From Phoebastria nigripes (taxonomy: Eukaryota > Chordata > Aves > Procellariiformes > Diomedeidae): 64,000 bases of DNA. Each line of letters opens with the position of its first letter. Position 1 is the first letter of the stretch. Below are positions 37,886-50,273 of this stretch, piece by piece. The position numbers and the translations under genes were made by a program. The notes beneath the pieces are model-generated. The model saw only the letters and a list, made by a program, of their open reading frames with translations. It did no database searches and had not been told where the DNA came from. The DNA lies in contig JAYKAV010003044.1 of assembly GCA_035582835.1 (NCBI GenBank), positions 3,034,285 through 3,098,284 on the forward strand, given 5' to 3'.

Positions 37886-39941
37886 AAAAAGTGAAGCTTT
37901 ATGTTTGAAATGAAGGGTGGCTTCAGGCTGATTCTCTCCTAGGGAATACAGTAGTTCTTATTTCATTCATGTGCTTAAGCTTAGGTCAGTATCTGGTATA
38001 GGACCTAAGTGCCAAAACTTTTTCAGTATCCTGCAGTTCTCCTGAAAAATGATAAATTATCCCTACTGTTCTAGAAGGCTGGCATGACAAACTGCTGGAT
38101 GTGCCTCCAGGAATAAAGGTGGAGTGGAGAAAACAGGGAAGAGGCAGTTATATGGGCAAAAGTGTTCGGTGTGGTGATGAAGATCAGATGTGGCAGAGGA
38201 TAACTGGTGTATAAATACATGAATGCATTAACTGTTAATTGCAGACAGAATCACTGAGACTGTGTGTTTAGATTTTTAAAAGTGTTAAGAATAACATGAG
38301 ACAGAGTGGCAGCTAATTAAATAAATGAAAAAAGAGAAAGTGTTTCTTAATGCATTTGCCACCTATGCAGGAAGAGGTGACTTCCCTAGCACCCATTGCA
38401 CACAGTTTCTTGCTACAATTTCTATAGAACCGATAAGGAGGAGCTAGTGCGTGTGGTGGAAGGACAGGAGGTTAACCTCAAGCTGGGAAGTGCTGTCACA
38501 AGAGCTGACTTTAGTAAATGGCTTTATGCAGAAGGGACGTTGAGTCTCTGCAGATCATGCAGAGCTACTGCTCAGCTGTTTTGTTAGGAGAGCTATTGCA
38601 TGCATTGAAGTTAGGTATCTTTTTTTGAAGAGCGTTTTGAAGAGGGTTTTGTTCCACAGTTGGGTGTGTCATTTATATCATAATTGTGGGTAGCATGTTC
38701 ATATTCATTTTTGACAGGTTTATGTGGGAGTTGGCATACAAAAGTGCATATATGGAAAGGCAAAGCATTGTCAGTGTTGTTTATGAATAACAACCTAAAA
38801 AGGAGAATGCTGGTTCCACTCTGGCTCTGTGGTATTTTGAGGAGTGATTGGCATGAGCCTTCCGTAGAGAAGCACTGTAGGTCTGCCTCGGAATGCTGCA
38901 ACACCTTTTCCTGCTCACTAACTCAGTGGGGTGCAGACAAGATCTAAGGCTTTCATGCATCACAGAAGGCTGCAGATCTTTTGTGTTGAGCAGAGCCCTT
39001 CTGTGCTGCACTGCGTTATGGTGTTTATCTGCTCAGCAAAAAGATTTCTCTTGTCCTCCCCCCTTCCTTATTTCCAGAATAAACATTATATCCTAGCCAA
39101 GCCTCACCTGTATATTCAGTGGGTGGCTTTATTTTCATTTATTTCTCTGAGTTGGAAGGGTGGCTAAAGGCTCTCTGTGTTGCGACCTCAGCTACAAAAA
39201 GCCTAAAGTTTTAATTCTGCATTAAAGATTCAAACTGAAATGTTAATCAGCTTCAGAAAGACTATTTTTAGAGCTGCAGCCTTGGATTCCAGTTAAGTAG
39301 TTGCAATTTGTCATGTGATCAGAAGGGTGAGCGGTTTTTTTCTTTCTGTGCATGTCAGCTGTTTGCTGCTGGGTTTGCTGTGTGCATTCTGCAGTTTAAA
39401 TTGTCCTTAAAGGAAATGCATGTCTTTATTTCTTTTACTTTGGTTTTCCTAAAAATGGCTGTCCTCTGTCATTTGCTTTTGTATTGTAGTAAACAGTCTG
39501 ATCTTCAGAGATGATTATATTCTGCATGGAAGTTTGGCCTGATAGTGCCAGGCAAGATGCAAGGGGTAGTTTGACAAGTCTGGATCTTCTTCAGAAAGGG
39601 CTTCTTCTTGAAGGGCTTTAAAAATATTTTTTTTATGGCTAGTGAAGTCAGGGAGTTTCTGTGAAGCAGCTAGCTAGCATCAGTGGAGTGTAATACTGCT
39701 GCTGTAGTTCTGACTGCTAGTCCAATGTGCAAGTATCTATCAAACCACATTAGAAGTTGGGAGCTTCCAAAGCAAAAGTTGCTTTTGAGTGAGCTTAGAA
39801 TCTGCCAAAGCAGTTAGTAGAGTCTTACGAATAGCCTCCCTTAGTATTAATTCGTTGCAGATGTGGATTTATGATTACTTATGGTTTTACTAATTTAAAC
39901 AGCTTTTTTGGAAAAATGCTGCTTCATAAGTAGAATCAAGT

Positions 39942-40090
39942 TGCCCAGAGAGGTTGTGTAACCTCCATCCTTGGAGATACTCAAAACTTGACTGGACATG
40001 TCCCTGAGCAACCTAAACCTGCTGTGAGCAGGAGGTTGGACTAGATGACCCCTGGATTTCTCTTCCAACCTACATGATTCTATGAATCAA
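39942..40090 (+). mobile_element. CR1 LINE 3' tail fragment, about 150 bases
   Basis: Reading GTTGCCCAGAGAGGTTGTGT through the GGTTGGACTAGATGACC block to ATTCTATGAATC, this is the 3' untranslated end of a chicken-repeat-1 retrotransposon. It includes the terminal ATTCTATGA motif that replaces poly-A in CR1. Extreme 5' truncation is typical of the family. It lies in sense orientation in intron 1. Confidence 0.92.
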
Positions 40091-41179
40091 AACTAACATC
40101 TGAATAATCTCTTACCTCCCTTTGTGGTGATGGGAGTCATTGAAGATATGGATAGAACAAATGGCTTAATTACTTCGCCTTCTCTCTAAGGACCGCCAAG
40201 CAAGTTATAAAAAGTAATGAATGAAGCTTCTCTCCCCCTTCTCCCATCAGTAAAGGACAATAAGAAAGAGTTAAGAAAAGACTTGATTATGATCACAGTT
40301 GATCTGGTGCTAAAGTATATTAGGATGCACACTTTGTGGCATGGTACACATTAACCTAGAATGAATCTGTAGCGGCCACACTGCTCTCTCAACCCTGCAT
40401 TTCCCATGTATGTGGCCTTGGAGGATTGGGCCTGCGACTGGTGAATCAAGCAAAGGAGAATTTCCTTGTTAACCTCATTTTTCTGAGTAGAAATTAAAAA
40501 TCATCTAGCTAATTCTGGAGGTTTAAGTCTCTCACAGGCGTGCATGATGCAATCAAAATGCAAGTGTATGCAACACTATCAAACCCAGTGTTTTAATACC
40601 AAATTGCCTAAATGCTTATGAATCAGAGTCATTAGAGGTTTGTGGGGTTCACTTGGTATTCTTAATATGGAGTCAGCATATATTCTGAGGCAGCAAACAG
40701 CTTGGCAGAGGGATGAGAGTGAGGGTAAGCCTAAACAATCCTTGGTCTTAGGGCTAAAATCCTCTTTGGAGGAAAACAAGAAGTCAGGATACTGGGAGGG
40801 TAACCAGGAGTGTAAACCTATCGTAGAAACAGGTGAGGCATGAGAGGGTGAACAAGACTGGTTTTGGTAAATGCACAAATACCTATTTGTGCAGAGTAGG
40901 GTGGTAGCAAAGTCAGAGGATCCAGACACAATTCCAGGAAGTGAGAGGAAGGAGGGGCTGTTACCAGCAGTGATTGTTTCATTTAGTAATTAGTTCTTAA
41001 ATCTCCTCTAAGTCAAATAAAGCAGAGGATGTGAGCTTCTGAGAACTATTCCCTCCTCCCCTTCCCTGCACATCCACACCCTTTTTTGCACATACTCTTT
41101 CTAAGTGAAGACTCTATTGATGTGAGATTTGATAGTGGGGAGCTTGCTGACAATGTAGAGCAGGTGCTTGGGGGTATTC

Positions 41180-41295
41180 AAGAGCGTGGGGTCTTTTTCA
41201 TGATCTGTCACTGATGTACTGTGTGACCTTGGGTGAATTGTTCCCCTGTGTTCTTCTTTTACCTGGTAGATGCATTTGAAGGATGAATTAAAGGA
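41180..41295 (+). mobile_element. MIR/CORE-SINE-like relic (CORE part)
   Basis: CTGATGTACTGTGTGACCTT followed by GGGTGAATTGTTCCCCTGTG is the CORE signature. The tail GGATGAATTAAAGGA is as expected after it. The head is eroded. Confidence 0.65.
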
Positions 41296-44200
41296 TCTAA
41301 TATCTTGTGCATCAAGATTTTTCTGGAGTACAGTGAAGAAGAAAGTGTTACAAGTCTCTGAACATTGAAGAAAAATCTCTAGCTAAATTGTTGGTGTGCT
41401 GGCAGAGTCCCTCCTCCCTCCCCTTTGCAAAGGAGAATCGTGTCCAGCTGGAACAAGCAGGGCGATATGGGGTAGACCTGCTGCTGGGAGGTATTGCGAC
41501 CCAAGTTATCTGGAAATGACTGGTTTGTTCTGTTACCGTTTGGTGTTCATTGAGTGGTAGCTTTGTAAATGGCTTTGTGGATAGGTGTTTATTTGCGCTC
41601 TTCTCTCTGACCCAGACTGGCTCATAACCTGGGTTAAGCGGGAGATTNCGTGTGCTGGAATAGAGACTGCATGCGTTCCAACCTTGCCAGCAATTACAGA
41701 GGCACAGTGTTGCCAGGAAGCAGGATGTGACCTAGGAAACAAATATCCCCTCTTCCGAAGGGAAGCTTTAGCTCTATGAGAGCAGGGGATGTGTTTCTTG
41801 GTATCAGATGGTCTTTGTTCTTATTGTCAAACAGTAAGTCTGCTAATGATTGTGTTTGAGAGCACTGGTGTCATATCTCCACAGTGGACCACATCCCATA
41901 CCAGTAGACTTTTCTTCACCTCAGTAGGTCGTCTCTGGCAGACCAAATGCATCACCTCTTCTTCCTTGCCTTGCTAGCTTGGGTTGGGTCTAGGTTGTGA
42001 ACCCATTACTTAGGGCCTTATCCACCCTGGTCTTAAGCTACTGTGTATATTAGTTCCTAATGGACCGTGTGTGTTCCAAAAGCAGGCAACGGCATGCGTT
42101 TCCGTCTGCCCTTGCTTCTAAGTTCTTGTAGAGCAAAAGACGTCTTCTTGAATACAAAGTTGTCCTCAGACTGAAGCACATGGCTGCAACCATTCATATT
42201 CCTTTCTTGCCTTCTCTCCATTGCTTCTCCTTCCTGAGAGTTGAAAGGAGCTGCCTCTTTACTACAAATAATGATTTGTAAAACAGTGATATTTGAAATT
42301 AGTGGCTGCTGCTGTCTTTGATATTCTTGGCACTGTTGATTGCTACCCAAAGCAAGCTGGGAATTACAGTCTGTCATTCTCTTGCCTCATAGCTCAAGGC
42401 TATATTTAGTAGTTCAAGTTGCAACAGATCTGGAAGTTGTTCCCTTTAGCTGCAGCAGAAGGCTAATGCTGTGATAGAGTGCGTTGTTTTGTAAGTGGTG
42501 ACTTCAGATTTCCATCACGAGGACAACTGAACCAGTCTGTGCAGTATTGCAGGGATATCCTGACTGCCACTCTATGTATCAATTTTAGAAAGACCCCCAA
42601 GCCTTTTCTCTGGAGAGAACCTCACAATCAGTATGTTTTTTAGTGCTTGACTTTTGCCTAAACCTTAGAGCTTGGTGCAGAACTTCTGCATATGATGTCT
42701 GGGATGCAGTAAGTGGCATTTCCTTGGGGGGTGTGTGTGGAGATACTGTCATTGGAAACATGCGGCTGCCAAGATAAAATTATTGCAGCATCTTTATTTG
42801 CTGATTCTGCAATTAGATCTTTGCTGAGTGAGTGTTCTCTCCAGGACTCTATGAAACACAAAAGATAATGTCTGAATTCGAGTCAGTCCATTGGGGCTGG
42901 AGATCTATGCAAATGTTGAAATGCTCTGTCTGCATGCAGAGTTTGCAGCTCCAGAATTACAGGTCTGAGAGCTTCATTGAATTGTCAAAGGTTTTTAAAG
43001 CACTGAGTATCTGTTGATTTCAATGGAGTTTACTCTTAATTGTCTCTTTAGAGTCTAGGTATAAATGACTAAAAGCAATAATGAAATCATATGATCTGTT
43101 TCCTGTTGCCAAANGGTGAAGGGAGGACAGATGCATTAGGAGTTAAATGAATATTTTAAATGTTTTTCTTTCCAATAATAGGGCAGGGGTGAAGTCTGCC
43201 TAATATTGTACTGCTAGCCATTAACAATGCAAATAAATGTGGAGAAAGAAGAGAATGTTCTTTCCTTCTTTAAAAAATGGATTAAAATGTGCAAATAGAG
43301 GTATTAGTGGTGGTGTTATTTATTCCTAATTTTCCAAAAGTAAGATGGAAAGAAACTCTTTGTCCATTTGATCTCCTCTCCTCTCTTCTCCTTCCTAACC
43401 AGTTTTTTCCCCCCCTCATAATATGACACTGTTTCATGCATAGTCAGTTGCTTTGTGGCTATTGTGGTTTTTTTAACACAGCAACAAGAAAGACAAAAAC
43501 ATAAATAAAGGAAAATGTGGTTGTGGAACCACAAATTTTTATTGAGTTTGACTAGACTTCAGGTTGGCTTTTTTAAAGCTTAGAGATTGTCAAAAACAAA
43601 TTGTCCCTGTTCCGCTGTGTAGGGACTTGAAGCCAGAAATCTATTTCTAACAGAATCTACTGTTTGACTTGGTATAAACATACCACCGTATCTCCTCTCT
43701 ACCCATATGTAGACAGTCCCCGCTCTGAAGAGCTTTCCTGTGTGTTTGTGCAGTGCCTTGTTCAAAAGGTTCCCAATTTTGGTTGGAGCCCTTAGGTGAC
43801 AAAAAGAATGTCTTGAGTATTCACATCAACATGTAGTAGTAAAGCCTTATATTTAAGAGCAAACCTGGTGTTTTTGCAGTTGAGTGACTTTCTGTTAGTA
43901 AGCTCAGCTCCTTCAAGCTGTATGTTAAAAAAAACCAAAACCCAACAAAAAACCCAGCTAATTCTCCCTGACCTGGGCAGCCACCGTTGTGAATATCCCT
44001 AGCTCTTCAGAATCATGAAACAAACCCTTTCTTGGACAAGTGACTCCCAGGACGCAGCAGAAGTACTCTGTTGGTCTCGGCTGTCATACAGCCTTAATCT
44101 AGGCAGAATTGGAAGAGGAGAGCTCTGCATTTAAAGGAAGCCGTGGGCTTGTGAACGTTGATGCTATTCCTGTAACTGTGATAAATAGAGTACTATGGAT

Positions 44201-46100
44201 TAAGTGAATTCAGGTAAACTCTGTCCTGGACTACTAGTCTGTTGAAGTAAGAGATTAAAATGGATTGAAATGTCCTGCAAGCTTGCTGTGTTTTGTGGGA
44301 GTATTTCTGTACATGAGGCTGCCTGAAACAGGAATTTGACAAGTCCTGCATTTGAATGCTTGCATTTCAGCCCTACTTGAGCCCTTGCTTGTAGGATTAG
44401 AAGAATCCACAAGAATCTTGCTACAAGGAAGGGAGCAGTAGCATCTGAAGAGATGTTTGCACAGGGCTTCAGGTTTCAATAATTGCTGTACAGGGTGTGT
44501 GGTATAGTGTGGGATTCTCTATGCTGCCCTGCCTGGGGCTGCCTTGCTTCTGCCAGATGCTGGGTTTAGAGGTTGCTCCAATTTCCAGATTCAGAAAGAA
44601 AAAGTCTTGAAAGGAAGCTTGTCCTAAGGTCTGCTTTCTAGGCAGAAGTGATTCATGTCCTATTGTGGGAGTGAGGGTATGAGAAGGGAGTCCTGTATAA
44701 TGGTGACTCTGTGGGCTCCTGTTTTTAAGTGATGTTATTCTTACCCTTAATCAAAGAAACCAAATGGGGAGCTAACTGCCCTGCATTTCATCTCTATCTC
44801 CTTACTAGAGATAACCACACCAAAGTGTTGCAATAGATAACATGGACCATTTCTGTCCTGTCTTGTGGATCGTCATCAACAAGAGAGAATCCATCATAGC
44901 ACTGATTCAGAACTGCGTCATCTTACACTGAAACTACTGAACTGTTTTGGCAAATCCTGTAGTCAGGATTTCAGAATTAGCAGAGTTCAATGGTTCTGAT
45001 TTTAAATTAAGTAATAAAGCACAGGTTGAAAACTGAAGCACCACTCGGGCTGGTTTCTGAAATGGTGATTCTTTTAAAATTTCTCATTTGATGGTCTCTT
45101 CAGAAGCCACCGGCAATGTCTATTTCTTCTCTAAAGACAAAAACCACTTTCTGAGAGATCATGGCCTTGTATAAATGAGGGAGGTTTGTTAAGGAAGCTG
45201 ATGCAAATGCAGGGTTTTCTTAATCTCAATCTTTGCTGCTTTAAATCAGAACTCTCCAGCTTAAAGCAGCAGTCCTAAAAATATGGTTTAAAGTGCCCTG
45301 CTGAAAGATGACATTTGTAATTGGTTTGTAGAGTTAGAAGCTGGCTCACTGGGGGCTTGTTGCGAAGAGTGCTTCAGGTTGATAAACATCTTGCTGACTT
45401 AAAATGTTATTACTTTATTTTCCAAGAGGATGAGTGAACACTGAATTGTTTGAAGAATTCAGAATATCTTTTTGTAGCTATAAATATATATATGTGGTTA
45501 TGACTGGCTAATTTAATGAATATGAGGTTGTTAAATGGGGGCCATGTTGGTTACTGTGCTAGTTAGAAGAACAGAAACATCTGAAGTAACTTCAGTTGCT
45601 GCTGAATTGGAAGCTTGGAATTAAGTCTAATGAAATGGGAGCACTTCTGTTTTCTCAGTAGTTGCGTCATTTATATTTGGCTATGACCAATCTTAAACTG
45701 TTGAAACAAATGCTGATTCTGAGATACTGAGTCGCAGTAATTGTCTTCAGAATTGAAAACCTTATGAAAAGCCTTATGCTCGTAAAACAAATTGCTGATT
45801 TTATTCTCCTTAATTATAAGAGTTTGAGTTCTGGATTAAGCTTTTTATCAAGAAGTCTTCAGAATGGCTCCTAGCTGAATGCTGTATTGGCATTGCATCT
45901 GTTTAAAAAAGGAATGGGCTAGGGGAGGGAACTCAAAGCCACAGCTGCACCTCTGTATTTGACCATGTCAGCTCTTCCCCTGACAGGGGCCAGGCCTCAG
46001 CCTTGCTAACCATTCTGAAACCGTCTCGGAGTGAAAGGAGGGAGGTATGGGGAGCAAGAGGGGTGTGTGACTAGCAAGAGTGGGAAGAGAGCTTGAGTTA

Positions 46101-46757
46101 ATCATAGAATCATAGAATGGTTTGGGTGGGAAGGGACCTTAAAGATCATCTATTTCCAACCCCCCTGCCATGGGCAGGGACACCTTCCACTAGACCAGGT
46201 TGCTCAAAGCCCCATCCAACCTGGCCTTGAACACTTCCAGGGATGGAGCATCCACAACTTCTCCGGGCAACCTGTTCCAGTGCCTCACCACCCTCAGAGT
46301 GAAGAATTTCTTCCTTATATCTAATCTAAATCTACCCTCTTTCAGTTTAAAGCCATTACCCCTTGTCCTATCACTACATGCCCTTGTAAAAAGTCCCTCT
46401 CCAAATTTCTTGTAGGCCCCCTTCAGGTACTGGAAGGCTGCTATAAGGTCTCCCTGGAGCCTTCTCCTCTCCAGGCTGAACAACCCCAACTCTCTCAGCC
46501 TGTCTTCATAGGAGAGGTGCTCCAGCCCTCTGATCATCTTCGTGGCCTCCTCTGGACTCGCTCCAACAGGTCCATGTCCTTCTTATGTTGGGGGCCCCAG
46601 AGCTGAATGCAGTACTCCAGGTGGGGTCTCACGAGAGCAGAGTAGAGGGGGAGAATCACCTCCCTCGACCTGCTGGTCATGCTTCTTTTGATGCAGCCCA
46701 GGATAGAGTTGGCTTTCTGGGCTGCAAACGCACGTTGCTGGGTCATGTTGAGCTTAA
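46101..46757 (-). mobile_element. CR1 LINE, 5'-truncated, antisense
   Basis: The plus strand begins ATCATAGAATCATAGAATGG, which is the reverse complement of the CR1 3' terminal octamer repeat. The minus strand encodes the end of the CR1 reverse-transcriptase ORF in two pieces. The upstream piece at about 46534-46757 carries the motif LVRPHLEYC and SREVILPLY. The downstream piece at 46190-46537 carries [15 protein letters not shown] and [10 protein letters not shown]. The two pieces lie in different frames, so the copy is broken. Similarity to the family stops near 46757. The good preservation suggests a relatively young insertion. Its 3' end lies about 1.2 kb, and its 5' edge about 530 bases, upstream of exon 2. 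Confidence 0.95.
46190..46757 (-). pseudogene. Remnant of CR1 ORF2 (reverse transcriptase C-terminus)
   Basis: This is the protein-coding part of the CR1 fragment above. About 75 codons of the end of the reverse-transcriptase region are followed by about 110 codons of the C-terminal tail, joined by a frameshift near 46535. Endonuclease and catalytic reverse-transcriptase motifs are missing, so it cannot produce active enzyme. Confidence 0.88.
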
Positions 46758-47288
46758 TGAAGAAGGTTGAGATGCTTGCCTGATGTACAGGAGATGAGGG
46801 TTCAATATGAAGCTTGACCACAACTCTTCAGTGCCTTGGGGGGAAGGTGCTGTGTTTTAGCTCCAAATACAGTCTAGGAAATTGAGGCAGTAGTCCTTTC
46901 TTTGCCGACAGAGTAGCCTTAACTTGTGATCTGTGATCTCTGACACAGAGACTGCACAGCACAGTGGGACTTTAATCACCATCAGATCTTTAAAAATTGT
47001 GGTGAGATGGAAGACTCCAAAATGGGGAAAATGCTTGTAATGAGTTTTGTGCCTACCAGTTTCGGATGGTTGTCTGGAAAGGTACTATTCTACCCTTTAT
47101 TTTTACTTGCTTCCTTTGTTCTAATAGTCATATATACTTTAAACATAGAAGACTTGCTGATACCAACATTTTAGTAAAAATTCATATTTTTCCTGGACCA
47201 CTTAAGAAAACCACTGTCCCTTCTGATCTGATGTAATTTCAAACTCTTGATTTTCTTCCTATTGTGTTTTTTTTTTTTTTTTTTCCAG

Positions 47289-47358
47289 GGTGGTAAAGGA
47301 GGAGATCTCGGACGACAATGCAAAGCTACCTTGCTTCAATGGAAGAGTGGTGTCCTGG
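47289..47358 (+). CDS. DVL1: Dishevelled-1 coding exon 2 (rest of DIX core)
   Basis: This 70-base exon completes codon 57 (Gly) and encodes residues 58-80, [20 protein letters not shown] and then VSW, the second half of the DIX fold. The reading frame joins exon 1 exactly: 170 plus 70 bases make 80 codons. The acceptor is an 18-T homopolymer followed by CCAG, and the donor is GTATGT at 47359. Residue 64 is Ser, as in DVL2 and DVL3; human DVL1 has Phe there as I recall it. The exon lies about 530 bases downstream of an antisense CR1 fragment and is isolated between introns of 40.5 and 15.7 kb. Without this exon the DIX domain would be broken and the frame shifted, because 70 is not a multiple of three. 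Confidence 0.97.
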
Positions 47359-47794
47359 GTATGTTGGCTCATGTGTCTGTATGCATATGTTGTCTGATAC
47401 AGTGGGCACAGTAACAGGGTAGATGGTACATGGATCCTGATTTTTAGAAGTGTCTTGAATCTCAAATTACATGGAAGCAAAGGCTTAGTTTTTCATTATA
47501 TCTGTAACGTCCTGTTATTAAGTAATCTATTTTAAAAATTAGAGTGAAGTCCACAAAGGTGTGCAGGGCTGAAAAGGTGGTTTAAACATTAAACCTTTAG
47601 TGTTAGTAACATGTTGTGTTGTCTTTTCTTTCCCACTGTTTTCTCTCTTCCTCGCCTCCTAAGTATTACTGAATCTGATGGAGGACTCTGAAATAATGCT
47701 GTAAAACCTCACAAAATAAGGCTGGACTTCTAAAAACATTTACTTGCTTACCTTTTGTTGAAACCAGTAAGAACCAAGCTCTAATCCTTGTTTT

Positions 47795-47811
47795 AAAAAA
47801 AAAAAAAAAAA
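47795..47811 (+). repeat. A17 homopolymer
   Basis: Seventeen A lie in intron 2, about 440 bases after exon 2. No retrotransposon body is recognisable before it. Confidence 0.9.
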
Positions 47812-48971
47812 TTGTCCCACAACATAAGGTTAAATGTAACAGGCAGCTTGCTGTCGGTAGGAGAGTGGAAGCGGACTTTTGTCTGTGTTACACAATAGAG
47901 TTCTGCCGAATCACTGAGTTTTAATGATGTCACTAAATAGCCAAAACAACTTATTCAAAACCAGCTAAATGTGATATTCTAGGGAATTTTGTTTATGTTA
48001 TTTTAATTTCAATGTATCAGTATTGCGGTAGTGCCTGGAAGGTTTAAATGAGGTTTAAATCTCTGAGCTAAACATTGTGCATGCATTCACTAAAAAGACA
48101 CAAAAATTTATAGCGTTGGAAAAATAAGCAGGGCAGAGGAAATTTGGGCTGTAAGTAATTTGTCCAGTTATAGAGGAAGTCACTGATCCAGCTGTTCATC
48201 CAAGTTACTGTGCTGCTCAGCAGATCACATCTCCCTTATTCTTTCTCTTGTCTGTTTTTAATGTGTTAATTTCTCCCATATGCCATGATATTTGTTTGTC
48301 ACCTACCTATAGTTATTAATTACTATCTCCTGAGTGTTACACAGCCCTTCGGGTTGCTTCCCATTTAATGAACAGGTGACCTGCACTCCATGCTGAGCTG
48401 AGTGCTGAATAGCAGCATACAATCTGTGATGTTACTGTAATAGTTGGTCGCTTCTCCACATGCCTAGTTCTTTAGCCATGTTATGATCTACTTAATGGAG
48501 ATGCAATAAAAGTCTGTCTCCCCAGGGTTACTGTGTGAAATATAGTAATTCCCACCTTCAGATTATGTTTGGGGCACAGATAAATTTGGTGTTTGGCCAT
48601 TTCATTAACGTATTCTCCACCTGGGGATAGGAGGTTTACCACTCTCAAGGTTGATTAAAGTGGTTGTGCACCTTTAGGCAGAAGAGAGGGCACTAGTATT
48701 TTAGATTTTAACACCAAAAAAGCATTTGGGACATAGTCTGTGATTTTAATATCCTCTTTCAANCTGACCTTACAATCTTGGGTATTGGGAACACAATGGA
48801 GGACAAGAAGAATTGTCTGTTTTCCCCAAAACTCAAGTTTGACTCGAGTATGAAATGATTTTTTGTTAAGGGCTTGGCTTCAACAAGCGATGCAAGTAGG
48901 GTTAGAAATCATAGTGCCATGATACGAGAACTCNGCTGAAGTAACTAGAGACGTTGGACAGCCTTTCAGCA

Positions 48972-48995
48972 TTGGATATATGTTTGGATATATGT
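48972..48995 (+). repeat. 12-base perfect tandem duplication
   Basis: TTGGATATATGT is present twice without a break in intron 2. Confidence 0.9.
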
Positions 48996-50254
48996 TTGTA
49001 GTCTTCCTATTTCTGGTAGGATGAAGGTAAGCAAGAAAGTAGTAGTAGTTAAGTAGGTTTACAAGACTTTTTTTCCAACTGCACAGTTAGGACAACTGGG
49101 GCTACTTGGGATTCTCAGCTGGAATGAACTGTGATGTCTCCATCTATTTCTCCAGTCCTATGCTGATTTTAGGAGTTGAAGATTTTGCTCACACGTTTAC
49201 AACCAGTACCCCTAAAATATTTCAGTATCCCGGTCACTGAAGTTATACAGGATAAGGAAATCTGTCTGGGCCTTGCATATAATCGTGCTGGGTAGCTTAA
49301 ACTTTCTAAGCCTGGCTTCTTGTAGACACTATAAAATCAAATACAGTATCAATTGCACGCTGTTGCCCGCAGTAGAGTGCATGTGCACATTCTATTATTG
49401 TGTAAGGAAAGTGCAATGTATCTTTTAAACATCAGTTTGATTGGGAGATTGTTCTTAAGTAATGATGCCTTGTGGTTCATCAAATACAGCCCCTGCTGGG
49501 TTCTAAGCAGCTGAAAATGTTGCCCATGTGAGGGCAAGGGCTGGCAGATGAATTGAGCTCAGCTGTATCATACAATATTATCACTTCTTTCTGCTCTATT
49601 GATTGCTTTCAATTTTAAGGCACTCAGACTCTGGCAACCCAATAGGTTCTTAGTATTAGGCAAGCAAAGCACATAGCTTTGTAATGCATGAACTTGACCT
49701 TAGTCCTCCTATACATCCAAATGTGTACAGAATATTAAGCACTTATTAGATTTTGTATTAAATTGAGGTCTTAAAAATTGGGAGAATGTTCTCCTTTCAC
49801 TCTGTACTCTCTTAAAAGTTAGCTGTTTTGTCACTGGGAAATGCATTCAGAAGGAAAAGCTACTTTTTTTGGTAGGACCTCCATACCTTGATTTTGGCCT
49901 TTGTGCTCCAACCTTTTGACTTGGCAGCAATAGCTGGCTAATAACCAGTGTGACTTTCAAAGCTGTTTGTAGAACTTAGCCATGTATTTCCACCCAGCGG
50001 TGGGTGTTAGGCAACTAAATGCCTTGGTTTGAAAATCNATGACTGTTTCAAAGCAAAGTTACGCTGATATAAACCTGCGCTGCTAGGCAGCGCTCAAGGG
50101 AAAGAAATGAACACAACAGGGATCTGCCTACTTGCCTTCACAAAGGAGGGAAGATCCCCATGTTTTGTGCTCCATGGAGGAGTAAATTGGTTGTCAAAAG
50201 AAGTATTCATTCTCTGGAATAAAATCACTGGCATTAGAGAATAAAGTTAATGTT

Positions 50255-50273
50255 TAAACAAACAAACAAACAA
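50255..50273 (+). repeat. (AAAC)n microsatellite
   Basis: About four to five AAAC units lie in intron 2. Confidence 0.88.

Larger units (their letters stand above)
6773..47288 (+). other. DVL1: DVL1 intron 1, 40.5 kb
   Basis: The intron runs from GTGAGC at 6773 to an 18-T tract and CCAG at 47288. The first kilobase is CpG island; the rest is AT-leaning non-coding DNA. Recognisable contents are the antisense solo LTR, two CR1 fragments, several MIR/CORE-SINE-like relics, tandem duplications and low-complexity tracts listed separately. Between 7770 and 22480 I see only unique-looking sequence apart from the small duplications at 10351 and 15060. The same is true of most of 26000-36500 and 41300-46100. 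No nested gene, tRNA or structured RNA could be supported. Enhancers are common in long first introns, but none can be named without conservation data. Confidence 0.9.

Noticed and set aside
6773..47288. TCF/LEF-like motifs suggesting Wnt feedback on DVL1
   Set aside because: Such short motifs occur by chance many times in 40 kb of AT-rich DNA, and no cluster stood out.
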